Shown here piece by piece: positions 36,955-48,200 of a DNA stretch of 64,000 bases. The notes beneath the pieces are model-generated. The model ran no database searches and was not told where the DNA came from. It worked only from the letters and a program-made list of their open reading frames with translations. Every line of letters starts with the position of its first letter. Positions within the stretch are counted from its first letter, which is position 1. The position numbers were made by a program, and so were the translations under genes. Origin of the DNA: Anoplopoma fimbria (lineage: Eukaryota > Chordata > Actinopteri > Perciformes > Anoplopomatidae); the NCBI RefSeq assembly GCF_027596085.1, contig NC_072450.1, positions 4,587,236 through 4,651,235 on the forward strand. The letters are read 5' to 3'.

Positions 36955-37215
36955 CAGGCATTTGTTAGCTTAGCTTAGCATGAATGCTTGAAATGGAGAA
37001 ACAGTTGTAGTTCAGCACATAACAGCCTAAAACCGCGTCATTTTTACTCTTTGTAGTAAACAAACAAGATATAAAAAAAAAAAATGAAGTGCGCTTTATT
37101 GGTGCAATAAAGTAGTGTTTTTTTTATTTATTTATATATATTTTTTACCTTTTAGCCTTTTTGTCAGACTAGCTGTTTCCAGTCTTTCTGCTAAACTAAG
37201 CTAATGGCCTCCGAG
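36955..37215 (-). repeat. Interspersed repeat ('agtttagcacaaagactgg' family), copy 2
   Basis: In reverse complement it reads 'gcttagtttagcagaaagac' then 'tggaaacagctagtctgac', parallel to 3590-3640. Its middle is interrupted by an A-run and a T/A-rich stretch (37072-37145). Confidence 0.5.
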
Positions 37216-37984
37216 ATGTAGGTTCATATTCAGGCAGATATGAGAGCAGTGGCAGCAAACAAGTGCATTTCCCAAAAGTTCTTTAATGCCTGTGTACCGT
37301 ACATTGTGTGTATTTACACACTATATTACCCCCATACTAAGAATTTCTCAGTATTTGCTGTTTAGACAGGACCTACCAGCAGCCTTTATTGTGTGCTCTG
37401 GCTTGAAGTCGACTAAATAATAGCCCTCAACAATGACGTTATATGTTCTTTCACTTTGGACGAAGGTCAAACCACAGCAGTAAAATCAGTGCATGCCTTT
37501 CTTCTGTGGCATTGACCTATTTCAAACTAGATAGTTTTCCCTTAAAAATTCAGCAGACTAGAATCCAAAAAGGCAGAACTGATGAACATATTTTTCAGGG
37601 AAATGAGAAGAATGATAAATCAGCTCTTCTAACCCTGATGTCCTCTGCAGACCTAAATAGTTTCTATGATACAGTTTGGAAAAGGCTTGTTTTTAGCCAG
37701 AAGCGGGTTCGGCTTGTTAGAGTAACGCTGTATTAATCCAGAGACACGGACCAACCTGAGGCCCCTTCTAATGACGGAGGACTCCCTCATTAACATGAGA
37801 AGCTGCTAATTACCTCCAGTGTTCTGACTTGGCAACTTACCAGTTTTATCCTCATTCAGTGTGGACAGAATTGAATTCAGGCTTACAGTATAATGTGGTG
37901 TCAGCTTTAGTGATGTGAAGGAAATGATCATGTTGTGATTCACTTTAGTGTTTTGCTGTTTGCTGTAAGGCGTTCATGTGGTCT

Positions 37985-38470
37985 AAATCCATAGACTCTA
38001 AATAAGAAGAGGCCGTAGTCATCGTGACATCATACATTGGTTTGTGGACTGCAGTTATGAAGCCTCGAGTTCGGCAATTTGGCCGTCGCCATCTTGACTT
38101 TTTGCAACCAGGAACAGAAATGACCATATTTGGAATGTGGAGCAGTGACGTAGAGACGCCGTATACAGCTCTGGTAGGGGTAGAGACCTGTCAATCACTG
38201 TGTAGCCCCGCCCTAAAGCATACCCTGCTTTATGGTCTGTTTGACTCTAAATGGAGCATCATTTACTAAATGAACATCATGCTGTATTGAAGAAGACTTG
38301 AAACTAGAGATTGAGACCATAAACTCATGTTTACAATGTTTACTGAGGGAATAAATCAAGAGAGAAGTAGAGTCATTTTCTCATAGACTTCTATACAACC
38401 AGAGGAGTCGCCCCCTGATGGACAGTAGAGAGAATGCAAGTTTTAAGACACTTCCGCATTGGCTTCACTC
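37985..38470 (+). repeat. Interspersed repeat family R1, copy 2
   Basis: Longest and best-preserved left half of the three copies: 'gaggccgtagtcatcgtgac', 'attggtttgtggactgcag', 'tttggccgtcgccatcttga'. It is followed by the same roughly 195-base core found at 17345 and 41495. Non-coding. Confidence 0.85.
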
Positions 38471-39773
38471 GTCATAACAGGAGGTTTTCCGCCTGTCAAT
38501 GAGAGATTACTGTTGTCAATGAGAGGTTACTGTTGTTTTCAATAATTCAACTTTCATTAGACGTCATCTGGGTTATTTTTCCATTTTTTGAAAAGCTCCC
38601 TCGAGAGCCAAAGGGGACATTCTCCAATGTCTTCAGCAGCTGAGTAGTGCTCCTTATAACAAGTCAAACGTAGTGCCCCTAAAATGTGGATAAAAATCAA
38701 CTGTACACTGTTTAACATTTTTGCCTTGAAGTCTAATCTGCAGTGATTTTTAATGTGTGCAACTGGAGAAACAAGCTTGTATTTAAAGGGTATCAATATT
38801 CCAGCTTGCCAGTTATGCAAGGGTCAAAGCCAAAGTGCTCCAACAAGCGAGACAATCAATGAAATGATTAATGATAGAACACAAGGGAACAGAGTGATCA
38901 ATGACAGAAAGAAAGAGGTTGTAAAAGAAACAAGATGTGAGTAGATTACTGAGTTTTGTTCTACTTTAAGACAGCAGCATACTGGAGCAAGTTCAGAAAA
39001 AAAAGAATGCGAGAGGGAGCTGAAGTATTTCTCAGAGGACGAAGTTTTTAGATTGTTGTTTGGAGGAGAAGGAGTTGAGACTCGACGGAGCGATGACCGA
39101 CCCTGCAGGCGGAGCTGACCTAAGCCTCTTGTAGTAGAGGAGTACAAACTGGCATGTAGAGATGGACGGTGGTCCGAGGGGGCTGCTTTCTTAACCTTTG
39201 CCATATCACAAAATCCACATCTTTCCTTTTTTACTTCTCAAACACCCCGAGGAACAACAGCCAGCAGAGGGAGTGAAGGCTGGACGGAGCAGCACAGTTC
39301 CTCTGCAGAAACACTGGCAAATAAAACCTCCACCAGCGCTGAATTATTCACCCAGAGACATCATTTCTACCACTTACGACTTTGGCGAAATTGCATTAAT
39401 CGATTCCCAAACGCTGGAGCTATTAAGTTGGATATCGATCTTTAGGATCTCTGTTAGTTTCATAGTTATGGCTTAAAAAAAGACAACATGTTAATCAACG
39501 CCAACCTACAACTAATTGTTCTTTGGTCAGTAATGACCAGTGATTTAAAAGGAAATCTGAAACTTTTAGTGCTAAATAGACAAAAACAGGACAATAAATG
39601 GTTTTAGGGCTTGTTTTTTGTTATTAATTATTTGTTTGATTAAGTAATTTTTATCTAATTAAAGATCAACAGTAAATAAAATAGTAAAAAAAGTGCCCAT
39701 CACAAGTTCTCATAACCTAAAGTGAGATCTTAAGTGATGCCTTAAATAAACTAACCTTTACTAAGATTTGATA
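38471..39773. other. Intergenic, nothing recognised
   Basis: A 126-codon minus-strand frame (38824-39204) and a 92-codon plus-strand frame (39198-39476) have no domain or splice support. A tandem doublet 'tgtcaatgagaggttactgt' lies near 38495-38535. Confidence 0.5.
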
Positions 39774-39980
39774 TTGTACGTATATCCATAAGCCACTTCT
39801 CATACATGTGTATGATCCTCATAATTTAACATGTTTATGTCGTGGACATTGGATATATATTTTGGATTTGCTCCTTATCGTTTACTGGTTGATTTACATA
39901 GTGTTCGGCACCTTATTGATTTAAAAAAAATAAAAAGATATATTATTTTATATTTGCACTGTTCCTACTTTGAACTGCTA
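39774..39980 (+). repeat. Dispersed repeat R2, copy 1
   Basis: About 207 bases from 'ttgtacgtatatccataagc' to 'cctactttgaactgcta'. A near-identical copy of about 198 bases is at 42102-42299, differing mainly in a few small deletions. The following text 'aatttccctaaggattaata' with 'atcttatctta' resembles a LINE 3' tail. Confidence 0.85.
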
Positions 39981-40159
39981 CTTTTTTTTAATTTCCCTAA
40001 GGATTAATAGTTTTATCTTATCTTAGCTAAGGATTAATAGTCTTATTTTAAGATAGCTTAGCTTAGTTTAGCTTAGTGCACAGAGACTTAGCAAGCTAAA
40101 AATAAAAAAATAAAAAATAAAAATAAAAATAAAAATAAAAATAAAATAAAACAATTAGG

Positions 40160-40670
40160 AGACCTAACTGATATTATATTTACAGACTGACAGTCCAAAA
40201 CCCAAAGATAATCAATGAGATAAAAAAGGAAAAAAGCAGAAGATCTTCACATTTAAAAAGGTGAAACCAGCGAATATTTGGCATTTTTACCTCTTGGCAT
40301 GGTGGCTGTTGATTGGCCGGTCCACCACTTTGGTCCAAACAAAAATATGTCAACAACTATGGGATGGATTGCCATGAAATTTTGGACAGACATCCATGTG
40401 CCCTTCAAGTTGAATTCTAATAACTTTTTATGCAGCGCCATCAACAGGTCAAAATGTGAAGTTGAGGTTTATGAACATATGACATTCCCATCAGCCTCGG
40501 GTGTTGTTTGTGTTTAGTGCGAATTAGAAAAACTAAAATAAACATGTTAGAATTGACATTGTTAGCATGGAAAAGTTAGCATTTAGCTCAATGTCAAGGT
40601 TGCGATTATCAAAATTGTTGTCGATTAATTCTCACTTGACCCAGTTGATTAATTGACCAAATGTTTCCGC
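40160..40670. repeat. Nested repeats: 'gccgtccaccactttggtcc' element inside a 'gattaatc' repeat
   Basis: The outer repeat is seen as 'acagtccaaaacccaaagat' and 'gaatatttggcatttttacc' on the left (to about 40292) and 'gcgattatcaaaattgttgt' with 'cgattaattctc' on the right (from about 40598). Between them lies another percomorph repeat: 'gtccaccactttggtccaaa', 'gggatggattgccatgaaat', 'gacattcccatcagcctcgg', 'gttagcatttagctcaatg'. The (AAAAT)n run at 40096-40151 precedes it. Confidence 0.65.
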
Positions 40671-41494
40671 TCTACTGGATTCATTGAAACAAGCTGGCAA
40701 CACTTCAGATTCTTGACAGTTCATATATATAAATGTAATTGTACACACATATGAGTGAAAGACGGGACAGCCCCATTACTTCATCTTCTCTGTCAACATC
40801 CAGACGGGCCTTCGACCTGCTCACCCTCGTTTTTATAGATTTTGCTTCAGCCTTTAAACTCCTCTCAGACTCTTCTGTCACATCTCCAGCTCGCTGTGAA
40901 CGCTGCAGGCTGGATATCCGCTGACAGATTCCACTGCATTCAGGTCATCGGTGTCCTCTAACAGCGGGTTGTTTTTGTCATCCAGCGGCTCCCCGGAGGT
41001 TCACGCTCTCTCCACACTAATGACTGCCGCAGCCAATATTCAGATGGACATTTTATCAAGTTTATAGATGAGTCTGTCGCTCTGCCGGAGGGAGGAAATG
41101 GACGCGCTCATGTAGTGGATGGCTTTGTGTCGGGCTATGAAGAATTCTTCCTTGTGTTGAATTTCCTAAAAACTAAGGACAGTAGATTTCTTAGAAGGAT
41201 ATATACTGAACAGTCCAGAGCAAGCTGGTATCGCTACTATTTTTATGAACAGCTTCTAAAAGCAGTCAGGGCTCTAAATGAGAACATGAATATATGCGCA
41301 TGTGTTTCTGTATGCTTTTGTTTTTTGTGCTGTATTCTGGTTTGTGGTGAGTTTACTACGGCACACCAAACTGAAATGTTTAAAGTTTCTGTGTTTAGGT
41401 TTTGTCGTCATCTAGTGTTCACGTTGCAGATTATGACAAACTGAAACTTCTCATTGTTTGACAAGCATGGAGCAGAACAACTGTGGCCGACCGT
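40671..41494. other. Intergenic, possible tiny RT relic
   Basis: Mostly unrecognised. The frame at 40739-40924 includes LVFIDFASAFKLL, which looks like the reverse-transcriptase motif (F-x-D-F-x-x-A-F) of fish LINEs but is too short to be sure. Confidence 0.3.
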
Positions 41495-41828
41495 AGATTG
41501 TAAAGAAGAAGTGGTTTTACAGACTGACGTTTTTAAAGCCTTGAGTTTGGTATTTTTTGGCCGTAAACCATAAATCACACCCTGCTTTATGGTCTGTTTG
41601 ACTCTAAATGGAGCATCATTTACTAAATGAACATCATGCTGTATTGAAGAAGACTTGAAACTAGAGATTGAGACCATAAACTCATGTTTACAATGTTTAC
41701 TGAGGGAATAAATCAAGAGAGAAGTAGAGTCATTTTCTCATAGACTTCTATACAACCAGAGGAGTCGCCCCCTGATGGACAGTAGAGAGAATGCAGGCTT
41801 CAGGCACTTGAACATTGGCCTCACTTTT
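41495..41828 (+). repeat. Interspersed repeat family R1, copy 3
   Basis: Left-truncated or strongly diverged before 'accctgctttatggtctg', then the same roughly 195-base core as the other two copies to 'gtcgccccctgatgg', ending at 'cattggcctcac'. Confidence 0.85.
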
Positions 41829-41999
41829 ATATTATATTATACCCTTTTTACAAGACTGAAAATCTACAGCTTTGCTAGCAGGGATAGAACTTTCTACAGG
41901 ATAGAAACTTAGGGGAACATATATTGTTTTTCTTCATAGCAATCTATTCAAAAGTTGTCAAGAAATGTCTCTAAAAACTGCAAATGCCAACCTCCTATG

Positions 42000-42340
42000 G
42001 GCACCTGAGAAAAAGTCAGGTGATCACCAAATACATGAAGACATCGTCTATGAACAATGAGTGTCTGTACATACATTTCCTGGCAATCCATCTAAAAGTT
42101 GTTGTACGTATATCCATAAGCCACTTCTCATACATGTGTATGATCCTCATAATTTAACATGTTTATGTCGTGGACATTGGATATATATTTTGAGTTGCTC
42201 TTATCGTTTACTGGTTGATTTACATAGTGTTCGGCACCTTATTGATTTAAAAAAAATATATTTATTTTATATTTGCACTGTTCCTACTTTGAACTGCTAT
42301 ATTTTTAATGTGGACCAAAGTGATTGACTGACCAACAAAC
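42000..42340. repeat. Repeat R2 copy 2 inserted into another repeat
   Basis: Outer fragments are 'cctggcaatccatctaaaag' with 'ttgttg' (to 42107) and 'aatgtggaccaaagtgattg' with 'actgaccaacaaac' (from 42307). In the intact family, as I recall it, these two phrases are adjacent. R2 copy 2 occupies 42102-42299 between them. Confidence 0.65.
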
Positions 42341-42344
42341 ATAA

Positions 42345-43094
42345 TATATTCACCGTCAACTCTTGACACCTGGAAATCAGGTGATATTTTGAAACTCACA
42401 AAACTGAAAAAACAAACTGCTTTGTGAGCAAAATGTCCCAATGTTACTTCTGCTTAATATTCCCACCAGCAGCCAGTATATGAGAGAGAGTGGGGCTCAT
42501 TTGAATCCTGATGTCTGGAGTATCTCCTGCACACATTTTACCACTGAGGAAATATTTGAACTTGAGCTTAAGATTTGAGTTTGGGACACAAAACTTCAGC
42601 TGCTTTGATGAACGGCTTGTTTGCATCGACTCGCTCTCTGCTCTCATCGACTTGGTTTTTTTATATCAATATTAATAATCTTTATTTCTAAGTGGCGCTT
42701 TAAAAAAAAAAAAAAAAAAATGAGCCTACAAAAAAGCTTTATGAGGAGATTTCTGGCAAAGTAAACACCACATTTCTCCTACAAGACAACAATCTACATC
42801 CTCTTTAAACACTAAAATATCCACTATGGCAATTACTCAAAGTTCAGATTTTTTGCAGAACCGTGCTTGTCAGCCCTTTGCTGCAAATGTTCCCCCGGAA
42901 ACAAGCAGGAGGATGTGGAGACAAAGCGACCCCCACCCCTCCCCCCGAGGGCGGCATGACACTTGACCTACAGCTGAGCTCAAGGACAGCAGGATGTGTA
43001 TAAATGAGACATTACAGTCTGAACAGATCTGCAACTCTTTCTATAGCCAGCGTGATGAACTGCTGTGTCATGCTGCTAGTCTACTGCCTTTGTT

Positions 43095-43142
<48 letters not shown>

Positions 43143-44820
43143 AGGGGGGGGCATCCATTCTGTGATAAATGGACAAAAAGAAAAAGACCTAATAGAAATA
43201 AAAATGAATTACATTTTAAAAGAATGACTCTACCGTTGCATTAATTACCGTCTTTATTAAAAGGCTCTCCATAGGACGGTGCTTTATTATAACCCACCTA
43301 ATGGAATGAAGGGTACGCTGTCATTTAGGAGGGATTACCTTCACCGAGCACCGGGCTAAAGGTTTGATCCGGACACTTTAATTCCGCTGATTCATTCTGT
43401 TGATTTAAATTAGCGGCTCACAGAGTTGGACCTGGTCGTGCTCAGCCTTGAACACTTAGATCTTGCTGAGCTTATATTCTTTTTAAGTGCCAAAACCAGA
43501 AAAAAAAGAAAAAAAAGAGACGTAGCTCTTCTTCTGCCGTTATCTTTCTGAGTTTTTCCAGATTAGCAGTTGTGACTGTGATGAGCGGTTCCCTGAAGAG
43601 GTTTGGATGTAGATATATAGCAAGAGAGGGATTTTGTGAAAGGGTTGAAAACCTGGGACAGTTTTGTCTTTCACGTCTTTATGAAACCGTTTGTTAAATA
43701 CTACATTTAGATTGAATGAACCTCTTTAACCATATTCAGGGCCTAAAGGAAAACCCTTCCAAAAATGTGACTTCGTTTAATCAGATTGAGATGTTCAATG
43801 TATTCGAGCTATTGTTGTATCTTAACTGTAGGAGCTGTTTATTTGATGTTAGTATTTAGTTATTTTACTCTTACGTAGTATTGTTTAGATTATTCTAGAT
43901 GTTCCTTTATTTAGGTTAAATTTTGGGATATATAAAGATAGCTTTTTCTTATGATAGTCAATCATTTAGTTGAATTAATATTTGTGTTAATTATACGTAG
44001 TTTTAAGGTTTGTTTGTTTGTTTATAAATTGGCTGATTTATAGGAGTAGGCAGGTACAGGACCAGCATGCACCGGGGTGGAGCAGCAATAGGATTTCCTT
44101 TGTTCTTTTGTTTGCTTGCTTGTTTTGTTAAATAAATAATCAGAAACACTGAATCCTGTATGGACAATAAACTATTTTGCCTGCATAAACCACAAAGCCA
44201 TGGTGCGTCGATGGATCTTTGATTTATGTTTATTTTTGAGCAAAATTATTAAATTCGGTGGTCAAAGGTCAGTGTAACCTCAACAAAAATGTTTTGGCAA
44301 TAACTCAAGAATTTGAAATTTCAAACAAATATCTTAAATAGGATAAGCTTATGAAGTGATGATATTTTTGACAGCCATGCTACATGACTTGTTGGTATTT
44401 GTAGTTTAAAGCTGAACCAATCAATTCTTATTCACAGTCATACATACACGTGTTGTTTTGAAGATTAAATGCTACAAACACAAAAAATGCTTTTCTTCTC
44501 CTACTATAAAACATCAAGGATTTGATACATTTTTCCATTTTATTGAATATGCAAAAAACTAAAACATGACTGGTTTTCTTGAATGTTTTTGGTCCAACCA
44601 GTTATTTTTTTTAACAAAATGATGCATGTACATAAACCTCTTTTTTCTTTATTCAGAAATGTCACATGATTAAACCAAATCTCTCCTCAACTCTTCAAAG
44701 TCTTTGGGTCCTAATTTCAGTTTTGTATTTCAGAAGTATTACAAAATATTTTTTACTCCTCTGTAGATAATTCAAGTAGAAAAAGAAAACATTAAAATAA
44801 TACAAAATTCAGCAACAAAG
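42345..44820. other. Intergenic, nothing recognised
   Basis: Contains an A-run at 42703-42720 and (GT)n at 43097-43141. No gene was recognised. Confidence 0.5.
44539..44653 (-). promoter_or_regulatory. arl14ep: Candidate arl14ep poly(A) signals
   Basis: Two minus-strand AATAAA hexamers (44648-44653 and 44539-44544) lie 580-700 bases past the stop of the THAP-ARL14EP gene. Which is used cannot be told from sequence. Confidence 0.3.
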
Positions 44821-44821
44821 T

Positions 44822-44955
44822 GAGCGTGTTTACATGGACAAGAACAACCCGTTTATGATCGGGTTATTGGAGTAGCCTGTTTATATGTTTGACCATGGAA
44901 ACACCATATCCTAAATATGATTATAAACCACCATGTGCATGTAAACACCCTCAAT
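44822..44955. mobile_element. Small palindromic MITE
   Basis: The ends 'gagcgtgtttacatg' and 'catgtaaacaccctc' are inverted-complementary. The body has 'gatcgggttattggagtagc' and 'ctaaatatgattataaacca'. It matches a short foldback repeat I recognise from fish. Confidence 0.55.
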
Positions 44956-45234
44956 GAAAGATGAAATTTGGGATTTCACTTGAGAGAGTCGGGTGTGTTC
45001 TGGCTTCCTCTGCAGACGCTACAGTGTAAACATTAAGAGAATAGTTTGGTACATAAGAAACTTTAAAAGGAAACCAAAACATTTATAAGAACACATCCAA
45101 CATTCAGCAGAATACTTACATTGTTATTCATAGTTTTCTACCACAGGCAGTATCTTTGTAAATCCTCAGACGTATCAGTGATCATTGTGGAAGATTCTTT
45201 AAAATCACAGTTTTGAAAAAAGGTCCCACGTTCA

Positions 45235-48200
45235 CTAGATAGCAAACTTGTTCCGGATGATCTCTCCGCCCTCCACCTCCACCTGCTCGTAGAGCCACTT
45301 CCTGTCGCAGCGGCACTCGACTCCGCACTTGCGTGAGCCGCAGTCGGGGCACGGGTAGAAGCAGCCCATGCAGTCCACGTCCAGGCAGTCACACATGTCC
45401 TTGGTGTTGGAGAGCAGCCGGCCTTTGTTGTCGTACACTTTGCTCTTGGCCCCGACGGTCTGTCTGCAGGGGACCAGACGAAAAACACCCACATTACTGT
45501 TCCCGCTTCCAATTACCGCTTCAGTTTCATTTAAATCTGACAGTGGAAAGTAATCGCTGCGGAGTAGAAATGTGAATAATTTCACGATTCAAGGCGGTAG
45601 GCATTCCACCGCAGTCTGACAGTGACAATTAATATCATGAAACATTCAGTGAGGGGTGAAAACCTGCGGAGGGCTTTTTTAGGCTTTCACATCGTTATGA
45701 AACAATGCTCAAATCTACATTCAGATTTAATTAAGCTCATTAAGCAAACCTGAGGCCTGAAGGAGAAGCACACCGTCGAAAACACTTCTTCAGGATTGAT
45801 TCAATTAGATCGGGAAATTCAAGTTATCCCAGCTGTCTAGTCCTTCATTAACTAATGAATCACACGCGTTTTTTTTTTTACTTTCTTGGAAGACAACGGA
45901 GGCCACCTATGTTTTAACTGGACAGGTCGTTTAAACGTCATCTCTACTGCGCCCCCTAAGGCCAGAAGTGGTATTGACCAAAAAAGCAGGAAGGTCAGAG
46001 GAGTCAAAGTAGAAACAGCAACATCTTAACGTAAAAAAATACTACTTTTAAAACTTTTATTTATTAAAGCGTACCAATCAATCATTACCTCCTGCTTTAT
46101 TTGACAGATTGAGCTAGCTGCTAAGTGGAAGCTGTGTATTAAGTTGTAAAAATCGGAATATTTGGGAGATATCGAGGTCATGGATGGACAGAGGAGAAGT
46201 TTTTTTTTATAGTTTTTATTTTACGTTTTGCTACTTCTCTCTGCCTTGAAACTGGGTTGCCATCTGAATACATTGTAACTCCTGTGAGTCAAAGCTGAAC
46301 TCATCAAACCTCTACCCAGAATGCATCATGTGGCTGCATTTTATGGATTTCTAATTGGTCAATGTCGCCGGATGTAGAAGCTGGCAGTGGCTCTTTGATT
46401 TTAGATACTGACATGAAGACCTGTAGCGATTACATTTTTCTCTGCTGTAGATGTGCTGAAAGTATCTCTATACATACACTGCCTGTGCTTGAGAACATAT
46501 TTGTATCAGAAAAGAGAAAGTATAAGTCTGTCTTTTGTGCGTATTTTTCCTGTTTCACAAGAAAAGTCCAGTGAAGGCCACGCCACAAAGAAGAAGCACA
46601 TTTTCCCGTCCGGGCTCAACAATCATTCTCACAAACCTAACTAGGACAAGGACACTCTTTCACTTCCCTGAACAGTAGAGATGGTGGAAGTGGTGAAAAC
46701 TGTAAAGAAATGCTTCCATGATAGAAATGAGCAGAGCGACAGTGAGAACAGAGAAACACCCACACACACTGTCTCACCTGTCACCGAGTTGTTTTCCTCC
46801 GCGGCCTCCTCGTCCACCCTGTGACAAAACAAAGTACATTTTTATAGCCGACGTAAATTATCCCCACAATGGTTTTCTGCATTTTCAATATAGTCTTTCA
46901 TCTCAAGAAGAAAAACAGGCATCTGAAAAAACCCCGCCAATTGTGGTTTAACGCAGAAACCGCTTTCAAATGATCCAGTTCAACCAGTGGTAAACATGCT
47001 GGTGAATGTTGTCGCTCTGACCGACTCCAGTGATGCCTCTGACAATAATATCTTTTAATATCTTGCTATTAAATTCTAATAAACTACGCTCGACCAGATG
47101 CAACTTTTTAAAAACGTGTAATAATCACTGCAATCTGATCATCTATACAATTACATTTTACTCAGATATATAAAGTCATATACCCATATTAATAATTGTT
47201 TTTTCTTTTTATTTCCCTGATGAATCTTGCAACTCTCTGCATCCCAAACTTCCATTTTAACAATAACTCAATGTCAAACAAAATACTTTTGACAGATTTT
47301 AAGTCAAAAGGCTCAAAGTAACAGGAAGATGAGTCTACCTTTTATCACAACAATATTTATTTAAGCTGTGAAGGTGTTAATTACTCAGACAAACATACAG
47401 CTGACTTTACAAGAAACATTCTGTACTGTTACAAGACCTGTTTGTCTGCGTGTCATTTATACACCGAGGTGTGTGTGTGTGTGTGTTTTGAGATGTATTC
47501 CTGTACCTCTTAACAGAGTGAATGGCTTGTGATTAGTTTTTTAATCTCAGGCTAATGTTTGCACGTATGTTAACATGTTTTATTGTGACGTTTGGTCTTT
47601 ATGCAGCAATTTCCTCATCTCAAAGACTATTTTTTTACCATGGGAGACGATAAAGTAACGTTAACCTAATTATCATAATTACTGCAACAAGTACCATCGC
47701 TATTATTATTATTACTTTTGTTAGTAGAAGAAACATCAGTGTGCAATTGTGGGCATTTTTTCAGCCTTCATTTGTTGTGTTTTACTGATTAAATGCATTT
47801 TTTTAAGCCCATTAACTACCGAAAACTATTAAAAAAGGTACCCTTCAAAATCTAACTGCATGTAACGCAAAGCAGAAACGACCAGTCTGATACTTTAAAA
47901 GCTTAACACAATATGAACAGGAAATGTTAACAGAAGACTCACCCTCATTCCTCCTCTTTTTTCTCTGCGTACACTGACGGCCTCTCTCGCTCGGTCTCTG
48001 TCTGCCTGTGTTCCTATCGGATTCACCACCGGAGCCTCCTTTGGTATCACCCCTCTTTTACGAAGTTCAATCTGTGGAATATTCACTTATTGAGTCACTC
48101 TGTAATAAATTAAACAGGATGACTTGTTAGAATAGTTTATACAACACCTTTGATGAATCCTGCCCCTGGGCGAAGATGGTGGGCACCGCGTCCTCCCTCA

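Noticed and set aside
38824..39204. 126-codon minus-strand frame
   Set aside because: Ser/Leu-rich without recognisable domain; probably chance.
40739..40924. LVFIDFASAFK resembling a LINE reverse-transcriptase motif
   Set aside because: Only about a dozen residues match and no neighbouring RT motifs were found, so it is too weak for a LINE call.
45464..45585. Open frame extending the arl14ep last exon upstream to 45585
   Set aside because: The acceptor at 45464-45465 and the phase with exon 4 place the exon start at 45463; the extension is intron.
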